Source of the DNA: Hyaloscypha bicolor E
Taxonomy: Eukaryota; Ascomycota; Leotiomycetes; Helotiales; Hyaloscyphaceae
DNA: 64,000 nt
Assembly: GCF_002865645.1 (NCBI RefSeq)
Contig: NW_020194684.1
Location: forward strand, 4,751,952 to 4,815,951
Direction: 5' to 3'
Every line of letters begins with the position of its first letter. Within the stretch, counting starts at the first letter, position 1. The translations under genes were made by a program, and so were the position numbers. Of the stretch, positions 54,561 through 64,000 are shown piece after piece. Under the pieces are notes generated by a model. It did no database searches. It saw only the letters and a list, made by a program, of their open reading frames with translations, and had not been told where the DNA came from.

Positions 54561-57500
54561 ATGGGAAGCAGGCTGGAGAAAGGGTCGCAAGCCGTCCGAA
54601 AGAGGATCGAGGCACATTCCTTTGAGAATGAAGAGGGCGATGAGTACGAGGGTTCGAAGTTTGGAGGGTTCTCCGACTACTTTCGCCGCAAGAAGATCAA
54701 GTTGCAAAATCTCGATGCCGAAGTTCGCTCGCAGTCTGCTGGCAAGCCAGCCATCTTCCGGGGGGTCGTGGCCCATGTGAACGGCTACACGCAACCATCC
54801 TTGAATGATCTCCATCATCTCATCGTGAGCTATGGGGGCGGATTTATGCAGTATTTGGATGGGAAGACCACAGTCACTCATATCATTGCGGCAAATCTCA
54901 CACCCAAAAAAGCCATCGAGTTTCGACGATACCGAATCGTGAAGCCTGCGTGGATCGTTGATAGCGCAGCAGCTCAGAAACTGCTGCCGTGGGATGCCTA
55001 TCGGGTCATTGATGAGGGCTCAGGACAAAGGCTGCTGGGGTTTGATGAAGGTAAAATAGTGAGCCAACCCAATACGCAACAAGGAGGCTACAGAGACCAG
55101 ACGAACACCAGCTGGTACACCAGCCAGGTCAAGAATGTTGCAGAAGATATCGACAACGAAGATGGAGCTCAATTTCCGAGCACGCAGGCTGTGTCTTTGA
55201 ATGGGGTTGGCACGTACATGGCAGGTCCTTCCAAAGAGCAGGCCCAAGTGCCAGCGCCGAAGGGAGAAGACATTGGTTACCAGAACCCTGCTTCTTCTGG
55301 AAGTTTTGAGGTTACGTCTTCATTAGAAGATGCTCTCAATAGCGCCGATATGAAGGGGAATCCTGGTCAGGCAACATTATCAAAGGAATGCCACCCTACT
55401 TCAGCATTTTCACCTGGACCTGAGGCGCAATCTGCTGCGGCTCCCACGGTAGAGGAGGCTGAAATCCCCGAAGCCACTCCAGGTTCGCGAGAGATCACAA
55501 ACAATCTAACTGATCAGCCTTTTCCCAATCTCGGGAAATGGCCCCCCGACCTTGACGGCATCTCTCCTTCCAAGAAAGCCAAAGCCATGACTGCAGAAGA
55601 GCACAATGCTATCTTATTGGCAGACCCTCATATCCGGAAGTCATCGACTGGAAACCCAGACTTCATCAGGCAATACTATTCGGAATCACGCCTGCACTAC
55701 CTATCTACCTGGAAATCCGAGCTCAAATCTCGATTCCAACAAATGGCTGCTGAGAAAACAGCTTCTCAGAGACAGCCTGCAAAACGGAAGCCTGGAGCGC
55801 GACGATATGTCATGCATGTGGATTTCGATTCATTCTTCTGCGCTGTATCTCTGCTCAGTGCACCAGAGTACATTGACAAGCCGGCCGTGGTTGCTCATGG
55901 TAGCGGTACTGGATCCGAGATTGCAAGTTGCAACTATCCAGCCAGATCTTTTGGGGTAAAGAATGGCATGTGGATGAAGAATGCTTTGAAGCTGTGCCCG
56001 AACATCAAAGTGCTTCCTTACGACTTCCCAGCTTATGAAGAGGCGAGCAAAGGCTTCTACGAGGCAATTTTGGATGTGGGAGGCGTCGTCCAAAGTGTGA
56101 GCATTGACGAAGCACTCGTGGACATCAGCAGCCTCTGCCTGCCTGCAGGTGGTACTGACGGTGTTGGTGTTCATGAAGGCAGTACATGGAAGGAGCAAGA
56201 AAAAGCGGATCATATCGCACAAGAGCTTCGGGTGCGAATCAAAGAGAAAACGAAATGTGCGGTATCCGTTGGTATCGGAGGCAACATCCTACTTGCCAAA
56301 GTTGCACTTCGAAAAGCCAAACCAGCTGGACAGCACCAGATCAAGCCTGAAGAAGTCTTGGACTTCATTGGCGAGCTCAGTGTTCAAGACTTACCTGGTG
56401 TCGCCTACAGTATAGGAGGGAAACTCGAAGAAATTGGTGTGAAGTTTGTGAAAGACATCCGACACTTGACAAAAGATCGGTTTATGACGGTCCTCGGGCC
56501 CAAGACTGGTGAAAAGATATGGGACTACTCTCGAGGCATCGATCGTACCGAGGTTGGAGAGCAAGTTGTTCGGAAATCAGTTTCAGCAGAGGTCAATTGG
56601 GGCATAAGATTTATCTCCCAACCGGAGGCTGAGGAGTTTGTCCAAAATCTATGTGTTGAGGTGCAGCGTCGTTTGATCGAGCAGAGAGTGAAAGGCAGAC
56701 AACTCACGATGAAGATTATGAGGAAATCTGCAGACGCTCCGCTTGACCCACCAAAACATTTGGGCCATGGCAAGTGTGACACATTTAACAAAAGCATCGT
56801 CCTTGGGGTTGCAACTAATGACGCCAAAATCATTGGGAGAGAAGCCATTTCGATTCTCCGCAGCTATGGCTTCTCCCCAGGAGAGCTTAGGGGTCTCGGT
56901 GTGCAGATGACCAAACTCGAATTATTGAGGGCTTCCGGTGATCCTCTGGCAGATGGTAGCCAGAAACGTATCAGCTTTAGTCTTTCGAACGCACCAAAGC
57001 GGGCGAAACAACTGACTGAAGATCCGATTGATGATCCGCAAACTCCTAAGAAATGGAAGGCCACACCGATGAGCGGAGACAAATTCGGGAGCAAGACACC
57101 CGAGGATCCAATTGATAAATCTATCGCTCATCAAAAACCCAGGAGGCCCACTACCAAATTGTTTGATGGCTCTGATCCCATCGATGATAAGAATAGTCCC
57201 CTGAGAGCAAAAGCTACACCTCTCCATCCTGCGACTGCTATCGCTAGAGCCAATGCTTCTGATCAAAGTGCAAGGAAGTTGCTCAATCTTGCGGGTACTC
57301 AATTTATTTTGCCTACCCAGATAGATCAGAACGTACTAGTAGAGCTTCCACAAGACATCAGGTCCAAGCTCTTGGCGCAAAGTAGAAGTAGGTCTACATC
57401 GAGAGACCAATCACCAGCAGTTCAGTCAAGGTCTCAAAGTCCTTGTCGAGAAGCATCGATGGCGTTACCTTCTCAGCTGGACCCGGAAGTTTTCGAAGCA

Positions 57501-58292
57501 TTGCCGGACGATATGAAAGCAGAAATCCTAGAGTCTTACTCTTCAAACACTGGCGCATCTCTCGCACAAAGCCTCCTGCCACCATCGCCTCGCAAGATAC
57601 GCCCAGTAAATACAATAAAGAAAACTACCCCCGTCAAGAAACGTGGGCGCCCGCCAGGAGCGCTTAACCGCAAAAACAGACAGGACCCATACTCAACCCT
57701 CACACAGTCAAATTTTGTGCCAAGCAAAGCTGAAGCTTTTGCAAGATCCAGGGAGAATGGAGCAGAATCCGATGGGTACTCGTCAGATACCTTGGATCCA
57801 GACTTCCTTTCTGCTCTCCCTGAAGATGTCCGTCAGGAGATTATAAACGAACACAAACGAAAACGGCTTGCAAAGAAAGGTGGTCTCATGACTTCTACTG
57901 CTGGCAAGAAACGACGTCCTCCTGAAGCACCTCAACTCGGCCAACGGAAACTTCGTCTTCCTCCAAGGGAGCCAAGGCCTACTTTCACAACGCGAGAATT
58001 GAGCAGCGTGCCTCAGTTGAGAGTCACGCTTACTGCGTGGCATAAAGAATTTGCAGAAGACGGGCCGCATCCAGACGACGTTGCAGCCATGGAAAGATAC
58101 TTGAGAAGAGTTGTACTCGACGAACGAGATATGAGCAAGGTTGTCAGTCTAGTCAGGTGGCTTAGCTGGCTCATTGAAGAATCTGATGATGATAACAAAG
58201 GCACGAGAGCATGGACAACGGCGTTAGAGGGCATTAAGGAGAAAGTGCAAGCAGCAGTGGAGGAACGCGGGCTTGGCATGCTAGACTTGTAA
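54561..58292 (+). CDS. REV1: DNA repair protein Rev1 (Y-family polymerase, deoxycytidyl transferase)
   Basis: One uninterrupted frame of 1243 residues. A BRCT domain (about 65-155; PAIFRGVVAHVNGYTQPSL, VTHIIAANLTPKKAIE, IVKPAWIVDS) precedes a disordered linker. The Y-family core (about 415-800) has VMHVDFDSFFCAV with the first metal-binding Asp, NYPARSFGVKNGM, and SIDEALVDIS (about 513) with the second acidic pair, then little-finger sequence (VSAEVNWGIRF). The C-terminal region has three LP-centred ubiquitin-binding motif (UBM) candidates: VLVELPQDIRSKLL (about 929), VFEALPDDMKAEIL (about 979) and FLSALPEDVRQEII (about 1083). The helical Rev1 C-terminal domain closes the protein. Rev1 inserts C opposite abasic sites and scaffolds Pol zeta in mutagenic bypass. 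It is complete. Confidence 0.95.
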   Translation: MGSRLEKGSQAVRKRIEAHSFENEEGDEYEGSKFGGFSDYFRRKKIKLQNLDAEVRSQSAGKPAIFRGVVAHVNGYTQPSLNDLHHLIVSYGGGFMQYLDGKTTVTHIIAANLTPKKAIEFRRYRIVKPAWIVDSAAAQKLLPWDAYRVIDEGSGQRLLGFDEGKIVSQPNTQQGGYRDQTNTSWYTSQVKNVAEDIDNEDGAQFPSTQAVSLNGVGTYMAGPSKEQAQVPAPKGEDIGYQNPASSGSFEVTSSLEDALNSADMKGNPGQATLSKECHPTSAFSPGPEAQSAAAPTVEEAEIPEATPGSREITNNLTDQPFPNLGKWPPDLDGISPSKKAKAMTAEEHNAILLADPHIRKSSTGNPDFIRQYYSESRLHYLSTWKSELKSRFQQMAAEKTASQRQPAKRKPGARRYVMHVDFDSFFCAVSLLSAPEYIDKPAVVAHGSGTGSEIASCNYPARSFGVKNGMWMKNALKLCPNIKVLPYDFPAYEEASKGFYEAILDVGGVVQSVSIDEALVDISSLCLPAGGTDGVGVHEGSTWKEQEKADHIAQELRVRIKEKTKCAVSVGIGGNILLAKVALRKAKPAGQHQIKPEEVLDFIGELSVQDLPGVAYSIGGKLEEIGVKFVKDIRHLTKDRFMTVLGPKTGEKIWDYSRGIDRTEVGEQVVRKSVSAEVNWGIRFISQPEAEEFVQNLCVEVQRRLIEQRVKGRQLTMKIMRKSADAPLDPPKHLGHGKCDTFNKSIVLGVATNDAKIIGREAISILRSYGFSPGELRGLGVQMTKLELLRASGDPLADGSQKRISFSLSNAPKRAKQLTEDPIDDPQTPKKWKATPMSGDKFGSKTPEDPIDKSIAHQKPRRPTTKLFDGSDPIDDKNSPLRAKATPLHPATAIARANASDQSARKLLNLAGTQFILPTQIDQNVLVELPQDIRSKLLAQSRSRSTSRDQSPAVQSRSQSPCREASMALPSQLDPEVFEALPDDMKAEILESYSSNTGASLAQSLLPPSPRKIRPVNTIKKTTPVKKRGRPPGALNRKNRQDPYSTLTQSNFVPSKAEAFARSRENGAESDGYSSDTLDPDFLSALPEDVRQEIINEHKRKRLAKKGGLMTSTAGKKRRPPEAPQLGQRKLRLPPREPRPTFTTRELSSVPQLRVTLTAWHKEFAEDGPHPDDVAAMERYLRRVVLDERDMSKVVSLVRWLSWLIEESDDDNKGTRAWTTALEGIKEKVQAAVEERGLGMLDL

Positions 58293-58568
58293 CATATTAG
58301 CATTTAGCATTTGTCTCTTCCAATTACAACAGCATCAAGCCGCAACGCCCAGTCTATTCAAGCTTGCTTGGCTCTATAAACATTTCCCAACCCAAGAAGC
58401 TCAGTCCAGCACGCAAACAATCAACTCCAAAGTACCAGCCAATATATTTATCCCTCCAATCCAAAACGGTCTTCCAGCGAACACGAATCTAAGAACGCCG
58501 GATTATGAACAATACTCATCAATCATTAAGATTACAGCCCTTTCTTTTATTTCCCCGATAGAAATTAA

Positions 58569-59211
58569 TCAAGCCAAGCACAGCAAGACGGCAATGGCGA
58601 TTCCGAGAGCAAGAATGCTGCCAACATGAGCCTCTCTCACGACCTTAGTCCCCGCGCCCTTTGTTGACGATTTTTGCTGGTAGATTGTCAAGGCTAGGTT
58701 CCCGCCGCAAATCTGAGTTCCATTTCCCACGCAACCAAGGTCGCAGGACGAGTCGGGGAGCTTGCTCGAGAGCGAGTTGAGATAATTGGCGCAGTAGCAT
58801 TCCCTGGCAACAGTTAGCATTGAATCATTCAATTGAAGCCAAGCCCCAACAGTTATGTGCTCAAAGTACGCAAAACTCAGAGGGAACGTACCTGGTATAC
58901 TCTATCCCAGCAAAAGTGTAGGAGTTTGATTTGCAAAACGACATGCAGAGCTCCGCAGTCATGGTAGTCAAATCCTCCTGGACGCCGCCGCCCAGAGCTC
59001 GGGCGCCATTTGTTCCAGTGATAAGGGTCGTCTCATTCCAACAGCCATAATACGACCATGGAGATGTTCCTGGAAAGATGCTGGCTACGGTGGTACTGGC
59101 GGGCTGGGATGCAGTCGAGGAGGTGGATTGGGCGAAAGCTTGTGCTGACAAGACTAGAATGGACGCGATAAGGACGAGGAAGCGCGCCGAAAAGAGCGTT
59201 GAGGATGCCAT
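58569..59211 (-). CDS. WSC-domain cell-surface protein with GPI-type tail
   Basis: Gene model: complement(58569..58803, 58892..59211), 184 residues, one 88-base intron placed inside the WSC domain. The start MASSTLFSARFLVLIASILV is a signal peptide. A short Ser/Thr-rich stretch follows, then a WSC domain: YYGCWNETTLI, CMSFCKSNSYTFAGIEYTR, ECYCANYL, CDLGCVGNGTQICGGNLALT, with the expected Cys pattern. The C-terminus (VGSILALGIAIAVLLCLA) is a hydrophobic GPI or membrane signal with nothing after it, so it lacks the cytosolic tail of true Wsc sensors. It probably binds wall glucan at the cell surface. An in-frame Met at 59373 exists, but the signal peptide fixes the start. Confidence 0.88.
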
Positions 59212-59514
59212 TGTACGTATTCGAGATGTGGGGAGGGGTTGACAGCGAGTGTGGGGAGAGAGTAATGAGTGTGGTGGTGAAGTGTGGTGGTGAAATGTGG
59301 AACTTTTGGAAGGGTGAAGATGGGATGGGATCTTGGGGCTAGGCTTTTGAGGCGAAGCGTTGGCTGGCCCCATTTAAGGGTGTTTTGCAGCTGGCCCGAT
59401 TCGAGGCGGCCGAAAAGTGCTTGAAAACACGTGGTGATAAGCTTCACTCGCCGCCAAGAACGTCTTCGGCGTGAAAAAAAAAAGAAACGTTTCCTCAATT
59501 GCTTATTGCCTTGT

Positions 59515-59901
59515 TCATGGTCGTGTTCCAATATTCATCTTTCTTCTGAGACATGCATCCAGTTCGTACAGGTACCCGATGCCACGAACTGCCACATCGC
59601 AGCCCTTGAGCTCGGGCCGCCTCACAAGATCCTGAAGCGCGTTGATGAGGGTATTTGCTGCAGCGCCAGAGCACGTTGCAATTCGCTGAGAATTCGTTTT
59701 GCTGCCAGTCGATTCGCCAATGCTACCCTTCATCTCTTGTTGACTGGTTTTCCCTAACCCCTCACTTAGCTCCCCTATCAAAGGAATCACGAGCTCTTCC
59801 CAACCTGCGCAATCAGGACAATATATTGGGAAACGCCTTTGCGGGAAGGAGAGGGTTTGTCTTTTGTCCGAGGACAAGTCCAATGGTTGTTGTGGGATCA
59901 T
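59515..59901 (-). CDS. Hypothetical protein, weakly supported
   Basis: A 128-codon frame with moderately protein-like composition (RRFPIYCPDCAGWEELVIPL, GAAANTLINALQDLVRRPEL, CDVAVRGIGYLYELDACLRR). The CPDC pair hints at metal binding. A 5' exon may exist upstream (the ATG at 60320 opens MAGVADIQAGKFSPDFERLD, followed by a possible donor), but I could not join it in frame with confidence. No family recognised. Confidence 0.35.
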   Translation of the reverse strand: MIPQQPLDLSSDKRQTLSFPQRRFPIYCPDCAGWEELVIPLIGELSEGLGKTSQQEMKGSIGESTGSKTNSQRIATCSGAAANTLINALQDLVRRPELKGCDVAVRGIGYLYELDACLRRKMNIGTRP

Positions 59902-62900
59902 GCTCGAACCCTGTTTCCGTACCGACTCTCATCCGGTATCCTTTGACAGCGTCCAGTGTGGTCTCTGACTTGGTGACTTCCAAGGCCCTCTTATCCTGTC
60001 AAACAAGTCTTACCCTCTCGTCTTCTTTCCCCTCTGTCAGTCGGAGAATTTCAGATGTATTGTGGCGTATCGAAGTTGGTATGACCAACCTCCCTGTCTG
60101 TGTAGAGGTAGTTGCAACCCACGCAGGCGGAAAAAGAGAAAGATTGCATCGGTTGTAGAACAAGAGACTTGGAACGCTCTGTTTTAGAGCAAGATGAGTT
60201 CTCGTTTGGATAGCCTTTCACTTTGGCCGTTGTGAAGCAGGACTGCCTGTCTCAGCTACCAGTCAAGGCGCTCAAAGTCAGGAGAGAACTTGCCAGCTTG
60301 GATATCAGCAACGCCCGCCATTCTTGGCCCAGATGCTCATATAAAATTGCAAAAGAATCTCCTCGACCGAGCTATGAGTGACAGAGAAGAAGAGGAAAGA
60401 ACGAAAATGTAGGGAGTGTTCGCGAGAGAGTGGAGGAGAAAGGGTCGGATTCAGTTTATGCCGAATCAAGTTAATCAAATGACGAGATACAAATCTTATC
60501 TGCACACCTGTAACTTTACAATTCCTTGTCCAATCGTCAAAGAAACCGTTCTTGGTCTTGTTCTAAGTTACGAACTTAAGATAAGGTCGAAGTCTGCAAT
60601 CGCCCTTGGTTGGCACATCGCAAGGCCAAGGAAACAAGGAGAGAGCCAGGCGCTCTCCTAAAAGTCAGTACCTTTCATTGAACTGACCTGCATTTGCATC
60701 GAGGCAGCCAAGGTCCCTATTCCACTTAGATTCTATCCGTCTAAGGGGGGTGCATGCATGGTACTTCCACGCCGATACGAGGTATCACCTGCTCCTCCAT
60801 CGGTAGGCCCTGCAGTGGAACATGAAAGCATCCAAGAGTCCGTTCGAGACTGAGGGCATTATCTTCCAGGAATTTGGTGCCTCAAACTGAGGATTTTCTC
60901 CAACCTTGCACGGAAGTCGAGCGCCCGGCTTCCCACTGGTATCATCGGTGTTTCTGGCTTTTGACAGCTGTTCCCTCTCAATTGGATAAACTCTCAATTC
61001 GCACGGGCAAATGAGGGGTAAGATGGGAGAGTGATTGCACCAGATTGGGCCTGAGAACTTCTCCACACGACTGTGCGTCTTTTAAGCTGTTCTTGAAAGC
61101 TTGAGTTGCTGCGACGAAGCGTCCACGGGAGACCACTGCCGAGTAAGCGGATTTTCGGGAGCTATACAAAGGACTTACTCGAAAAGAAGACTGTATCCTG
61201 ACAGGTTCAGGCCGATCAGTTCACCGCTAGTGATATACATTCCTTTGTCACTATCTCAGCCGCAGGAGAAAGGATTATTGTGGGGTTTCCTGCAGTGTGC
61301 TTTTGAAATATGCTTGAAATCAGGCTCGCAAGCACTGGAACCATTCTCATGGCAGACAACTCTCCTTATCTATTGACTTTATCCAACAGGTTCGACACCG
61401 ACAATTCAACCCGTGATCTTGCGCTTCATATGGGGGATCGCCAAGCGCGGGGTTGCGAGACAAATGGAAATCCCGGTCTTCATCGAACGATTGCTCCCAG
61501 CAAGGGGCATCGAGCGACGATCTCCAGGCAATCATCGTCATCTTACTGCCACCCAAACAACAATTCTCCATGCCCCCGACCTTATTGACAAGGTGCAATT
61601 CCTTCAGTCATCCTCGGAGTCAAGAAGTCATATGTACACCGTGGGGGAAGCCCAAGATTTGAGACTAGTTCTCCAACCACCCTATTTGATTCCTAACGCC
61701 AGGTGAGGTCGAGGATGAATACCATTGTTCACCGAGGCCAAAACTTGAAAACGCGAGGATCCCACTTAGCGTCTCATAGACGCTGGTCGTTGGAAGGCCA
61801 AACAATCCGATCTGGAAGATGGGCAAGCCGCCGCTCTCAGACCGAATGCAGAAGACGGAAGGTGGAGAAGCTGTCATGACCAGTTGCAATGAAAAGTATG
61901 AATGAGCATCCTGGCTCTGTTTCACACAGTGTCTGCTGTGAGGCAAAGCAGCAATCGTACGTGCTGATCGTGCAGAGGCCTTCCTAGCTTAGAACGGGTC
62001 GGGGGGCAGCAACGGGAAAGGCTTTTGGCAGATCTTCGATGTGCGGCAAGTGTGACATCACAGCAACGAGGGGCCCGGTGATTGTGCCGGGGGCATTCTT
62101 CGCACGGTATCAAAACCTTCAAAGAACCGTGGGAGACACGACCGGAAATCCCAGGGGCGTAAAGCAGAGTTAGCACTCCAGTACTGGATCCCGATCCCAG
62201 ACGAATAGAATCCCGTCGCGGATATAATGTACATTTTTGGGTGCTTCAGTACGACGTTGTCGAGGGGCGCTTCAGCTGCATGGGAAACGCCTCCTGAGTG
62301 AATTTGGGTGCAACCTGGAGACCCCTACTGCGGACTACCCAGTTGCGTGGGACACTTGGAATAATTCCCTAGCAGCGTGACCAGCCAGCCTCATGAAATG
62401 GGTTATGAAGAAGTGCACAAGCCAGAACTCTCTCTCTCTCTGTCCGATACAAACGGCACGACATCAACTTGGGGAGTGCAGTACAACGCCTTCCTCTCAC
62501 CCACCAACGCTCTTTGCCAACCGCAGATCCGTCATCATACTAAGCACAGCAACGTCCTGATCGCCGCCATATCGCTTCAACGGCCGCTGGCAGGGGAAAT
62601 TCTCGGAAGCGTGCGTGTAGGGGCGTGGAGCATTTAATTCTGCTAAGAGATCGCCCGTCTCCCCATCCTTGCGCTGTCGACATACTCCGTAGGGGTCCAC
62701 ACCGCAAGCCACCCATCCACCTATGCTGCGGCATGCAAGCCGGACCAACAGTACTCGCCCCAAGGGTCTCCATACCAAAGCCAAAATCTGTGAGCATCCA
62801 CTACATCCAGCACTACTGCACATTGCAGAGGTCGATGCAACACTCCGAGTCGAAGCTCTCCTGAGCCTCCCCACTTCACACCTCCACCACAACCACTCAA

Positions 62901-63000
62901 TATTTAGCTCTCTCTACAGCACGAGCACGGTGTCTCTTACCCAGCGTCTGCTCTGCCAGAGCTGCTCACTGCAACAGCGCACACAGCAGGAAAGCATAGA
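59902..63000. other. Gene-poor tract, 3.1 kb
   Basis: Many short frames on both strands, none with a recognisable domain or codon-use signal. A (CT)7 microsatellite lies at 62428-62441. The last 200 bases are CT- and CA-rich and are probably the leader and promoter of the SCOC-like gene. No transposase, tRNA or rRNA sequence recognised. Confidence 0.45.
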
Positions 63001-63554
63001 ATGGCAACAGAGTCTCCGTCTGGACTACCCACGGTGAACGAACCAGCAGCAACAGTCGACATGCCCAACTCCACCTCCTCGGCCTCCTCCTCATCCTCTT
63101 CCGTCCACGAAGAACGCCGACCACGCACGCCCCAAGACCCCCTCAAACGACCAAAGATGACATCCCGAAAGTCGAGCGGCACGATCATAGTCCCCAGGGA
63201 ACACCCAAAGGTGGAGCTAGGCGAGGACGACGAGGAGTTTGATGAGGATGATGCGAGAGCCATGAGTCCGAGACGGAGTAGTCAGGATCTAGAGAAGATG
63301 AGCCAAGAGGCGAGAGCGCAGTTGGATGAGTGTGTCTCTCTCGGCCCCCTCACTCAACATCAATGCTAATACCTGCCGCCAGACACGCGAAAGTCCTCCA
63401 AAAGTCGCTCCTCGAGATATTCAACCGGATTGAAGCCGTGAAAGAAGAGCATGACAAGCTCGACAATAACAACAAGTTCTTACAAAAATACATCGGTGAT
63501 CTGATGTCAACGTCGAAGATTACTTCGACAGGTGCTAGTGGGAGGGAAAAGTAG
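63001..63554 (+). CDS. Short coiled-coil (SCOC / Slo1-type) protein
   Basis: Gene model: join(63001..63329, 63383..63554), 166 residues, one 53-base intron that splits the Glu codon before HAKVLQKSLL. The N-terminal 90 residues are Ser/Pro/Glu-rich and disordered. The C-terminal third is a coiled coil (LLEIFNRIEAVKEEHDKLDN then NKFLQKYIGDLMSTS), which matches the SCOC domain (DUF2205) by its Asn-rich core and its YI..LM end. SCOC and yeast Slo1 interact with Arl GTPases at the Golgi. Start chosen as the first ATG of the open frame. The identification is by pattern and reasonably firm. Confidence 0.8.
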
Positions 63555-64000
63555 CGAAGCATGGTTCCAACCTGTACAATACGGTGGCATTCTTGGCCGG
63601 GCATTGCAGAGGCGTAATATTTACTCTTTCGGTTTGAAATACGGTCTGGGGATCTGGATTTAGGGCATACAGCGTCGGCGTCTACTACTATTCTCCATCA
63701 TACCCACCCGATGAAATGAACATTAAGATACTAGGTAGAAGGGGCATCTTTTCAAGACAGGTTCCGGGATTGACAGAGGTGTCATTGAAAGTGTATTTAA
63801 GCTTCTAATGATATCGCTTTACGAACATGTAATGTGATTCCCTCCTGAGCTTGAGAACAGCACCCGCCTTCCACCCGCAATGGTAATACAAATACACACC
63901 CAATCCATCGAATTAAACATGCTATTTCAATACCCGACTGCCGACAATAGGTGACGTGCAAAGAAATTAGTAATGGTAGCATCTTCCTTCAAACATTCTC
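63555..64000. other. 3' flank of the SCOC-like gene
   Basis: 446 bases to the end of the window with no gene seen. A 61-codon frame on the minus strand (63797-63982) is not protein-like. Confidence 0.45.

Noticed and set aside
60170..60200. Short hairpin-like sequence around GCTCTGTTTTAGAGC
   Set aside because: Six-base arms only, single copy, no array; nothing to suggest CRISPR or an RNA gene.
62428..62441. (CT)7 microsatellite
   Set aside because: Short and common; recorded in the gene-poor tract but not of special interest.
1..64000. tRNA, rRNA, intact transposon, secondary-metabolite cluster or CRISPR array
   Set aside because: Looked for by eye through conserved motifs (T-loop boxes, transposase, PKS/NRPS, terpene synthase, direct repeats) and found none; a covariance-model scan would be needed to exclude small RNAs.

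Overview
The window is an ordinary stretch of a filamentous ascomycete chromosome (Pezizomycotina; the protein sequences feel closest to Leotiomycetes, but that is an impression). The evidence is many small introns of 40-60 bases with GT..AG ends and CTAAC-like branch points, a mitochondrial-type arginine carbamoyl-phosphate synthase, a Dsc4 homologue, and a dense mix of both strands with no operons. I rebuilt exon-intron structures by hand. Every model given with exon coordinates keeps frame across all junctions.

Layout. 1-11.2 kb: 3' part of a G-patch protein, a mitochondrial PPR protein, ORC3 (divergent from the PPR gene over 130 bases), a small unknown, SEC66 and NPL4 (divergent pair). 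11.6-20.1 kb, all minus strand: CPA2/arg-3, cytosolic PheRS alpha (FRS2), and a coiled-coil protein of unknown function. 20.3-31.8 kb, all plus strand: BRR2, a PWWP chromatin protein, RCL1. 31.9-40.9 kb: DSC4, a small secreted GPI-type protein, PPE1, a DUF2417 membrane hydrolase, RFC2. 41-43.7 kb: a gene-poor tract ending in a broken GNAT acetyltransferase gene. 43.9-50.9 kb, all minus strand: an NDR-like AGC kinase, a nucleolar FKBP, a DJ-1/PfpI protein. 52.0-54.0 kb: relic of an MFS drug-transporter gene. 54.6-59.2 kb: REV1 and a WSC-domain cell-surface protein. 59.2-63 kb: gene-poor. 63.0-63.6 kb: a SCOC/Slo1-type coiled-coil protein.

Functional themes are housekeeping: replication and damage tolerance (ORC3, RFC2, REV1), splicing and ribosome biogenesis (BRR2, RCL1, possibly the G-patch protein), ER translocation and protein quality control (SEC66, NPL4, DSC4), amino-acid supply and charging (CPA2, FRS2), and phosphatase/kinase signalling (PPE1, NDR-like kinase). 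There is no sign of a secondary-metabolite cluster, intact transposon, CRISPR or tRNA gene. I see no convincing new multi-gene system. The most useful observations are: a GC-AG intron in RFC2; two introns (BRR2 and the kinase) that are multiples of three and stop-free and so will be mis-annotated as coding; an MFS relic whose frame is broken by a 14-bp tandem expansion; a frameshifted GNAT gene; a two-frame C-terminus in the small GPI-type gene; and promoter motifs (MCB cores, a 12-bp palindrome, Gcn4/CPC1 sites) at the expected gene classes.
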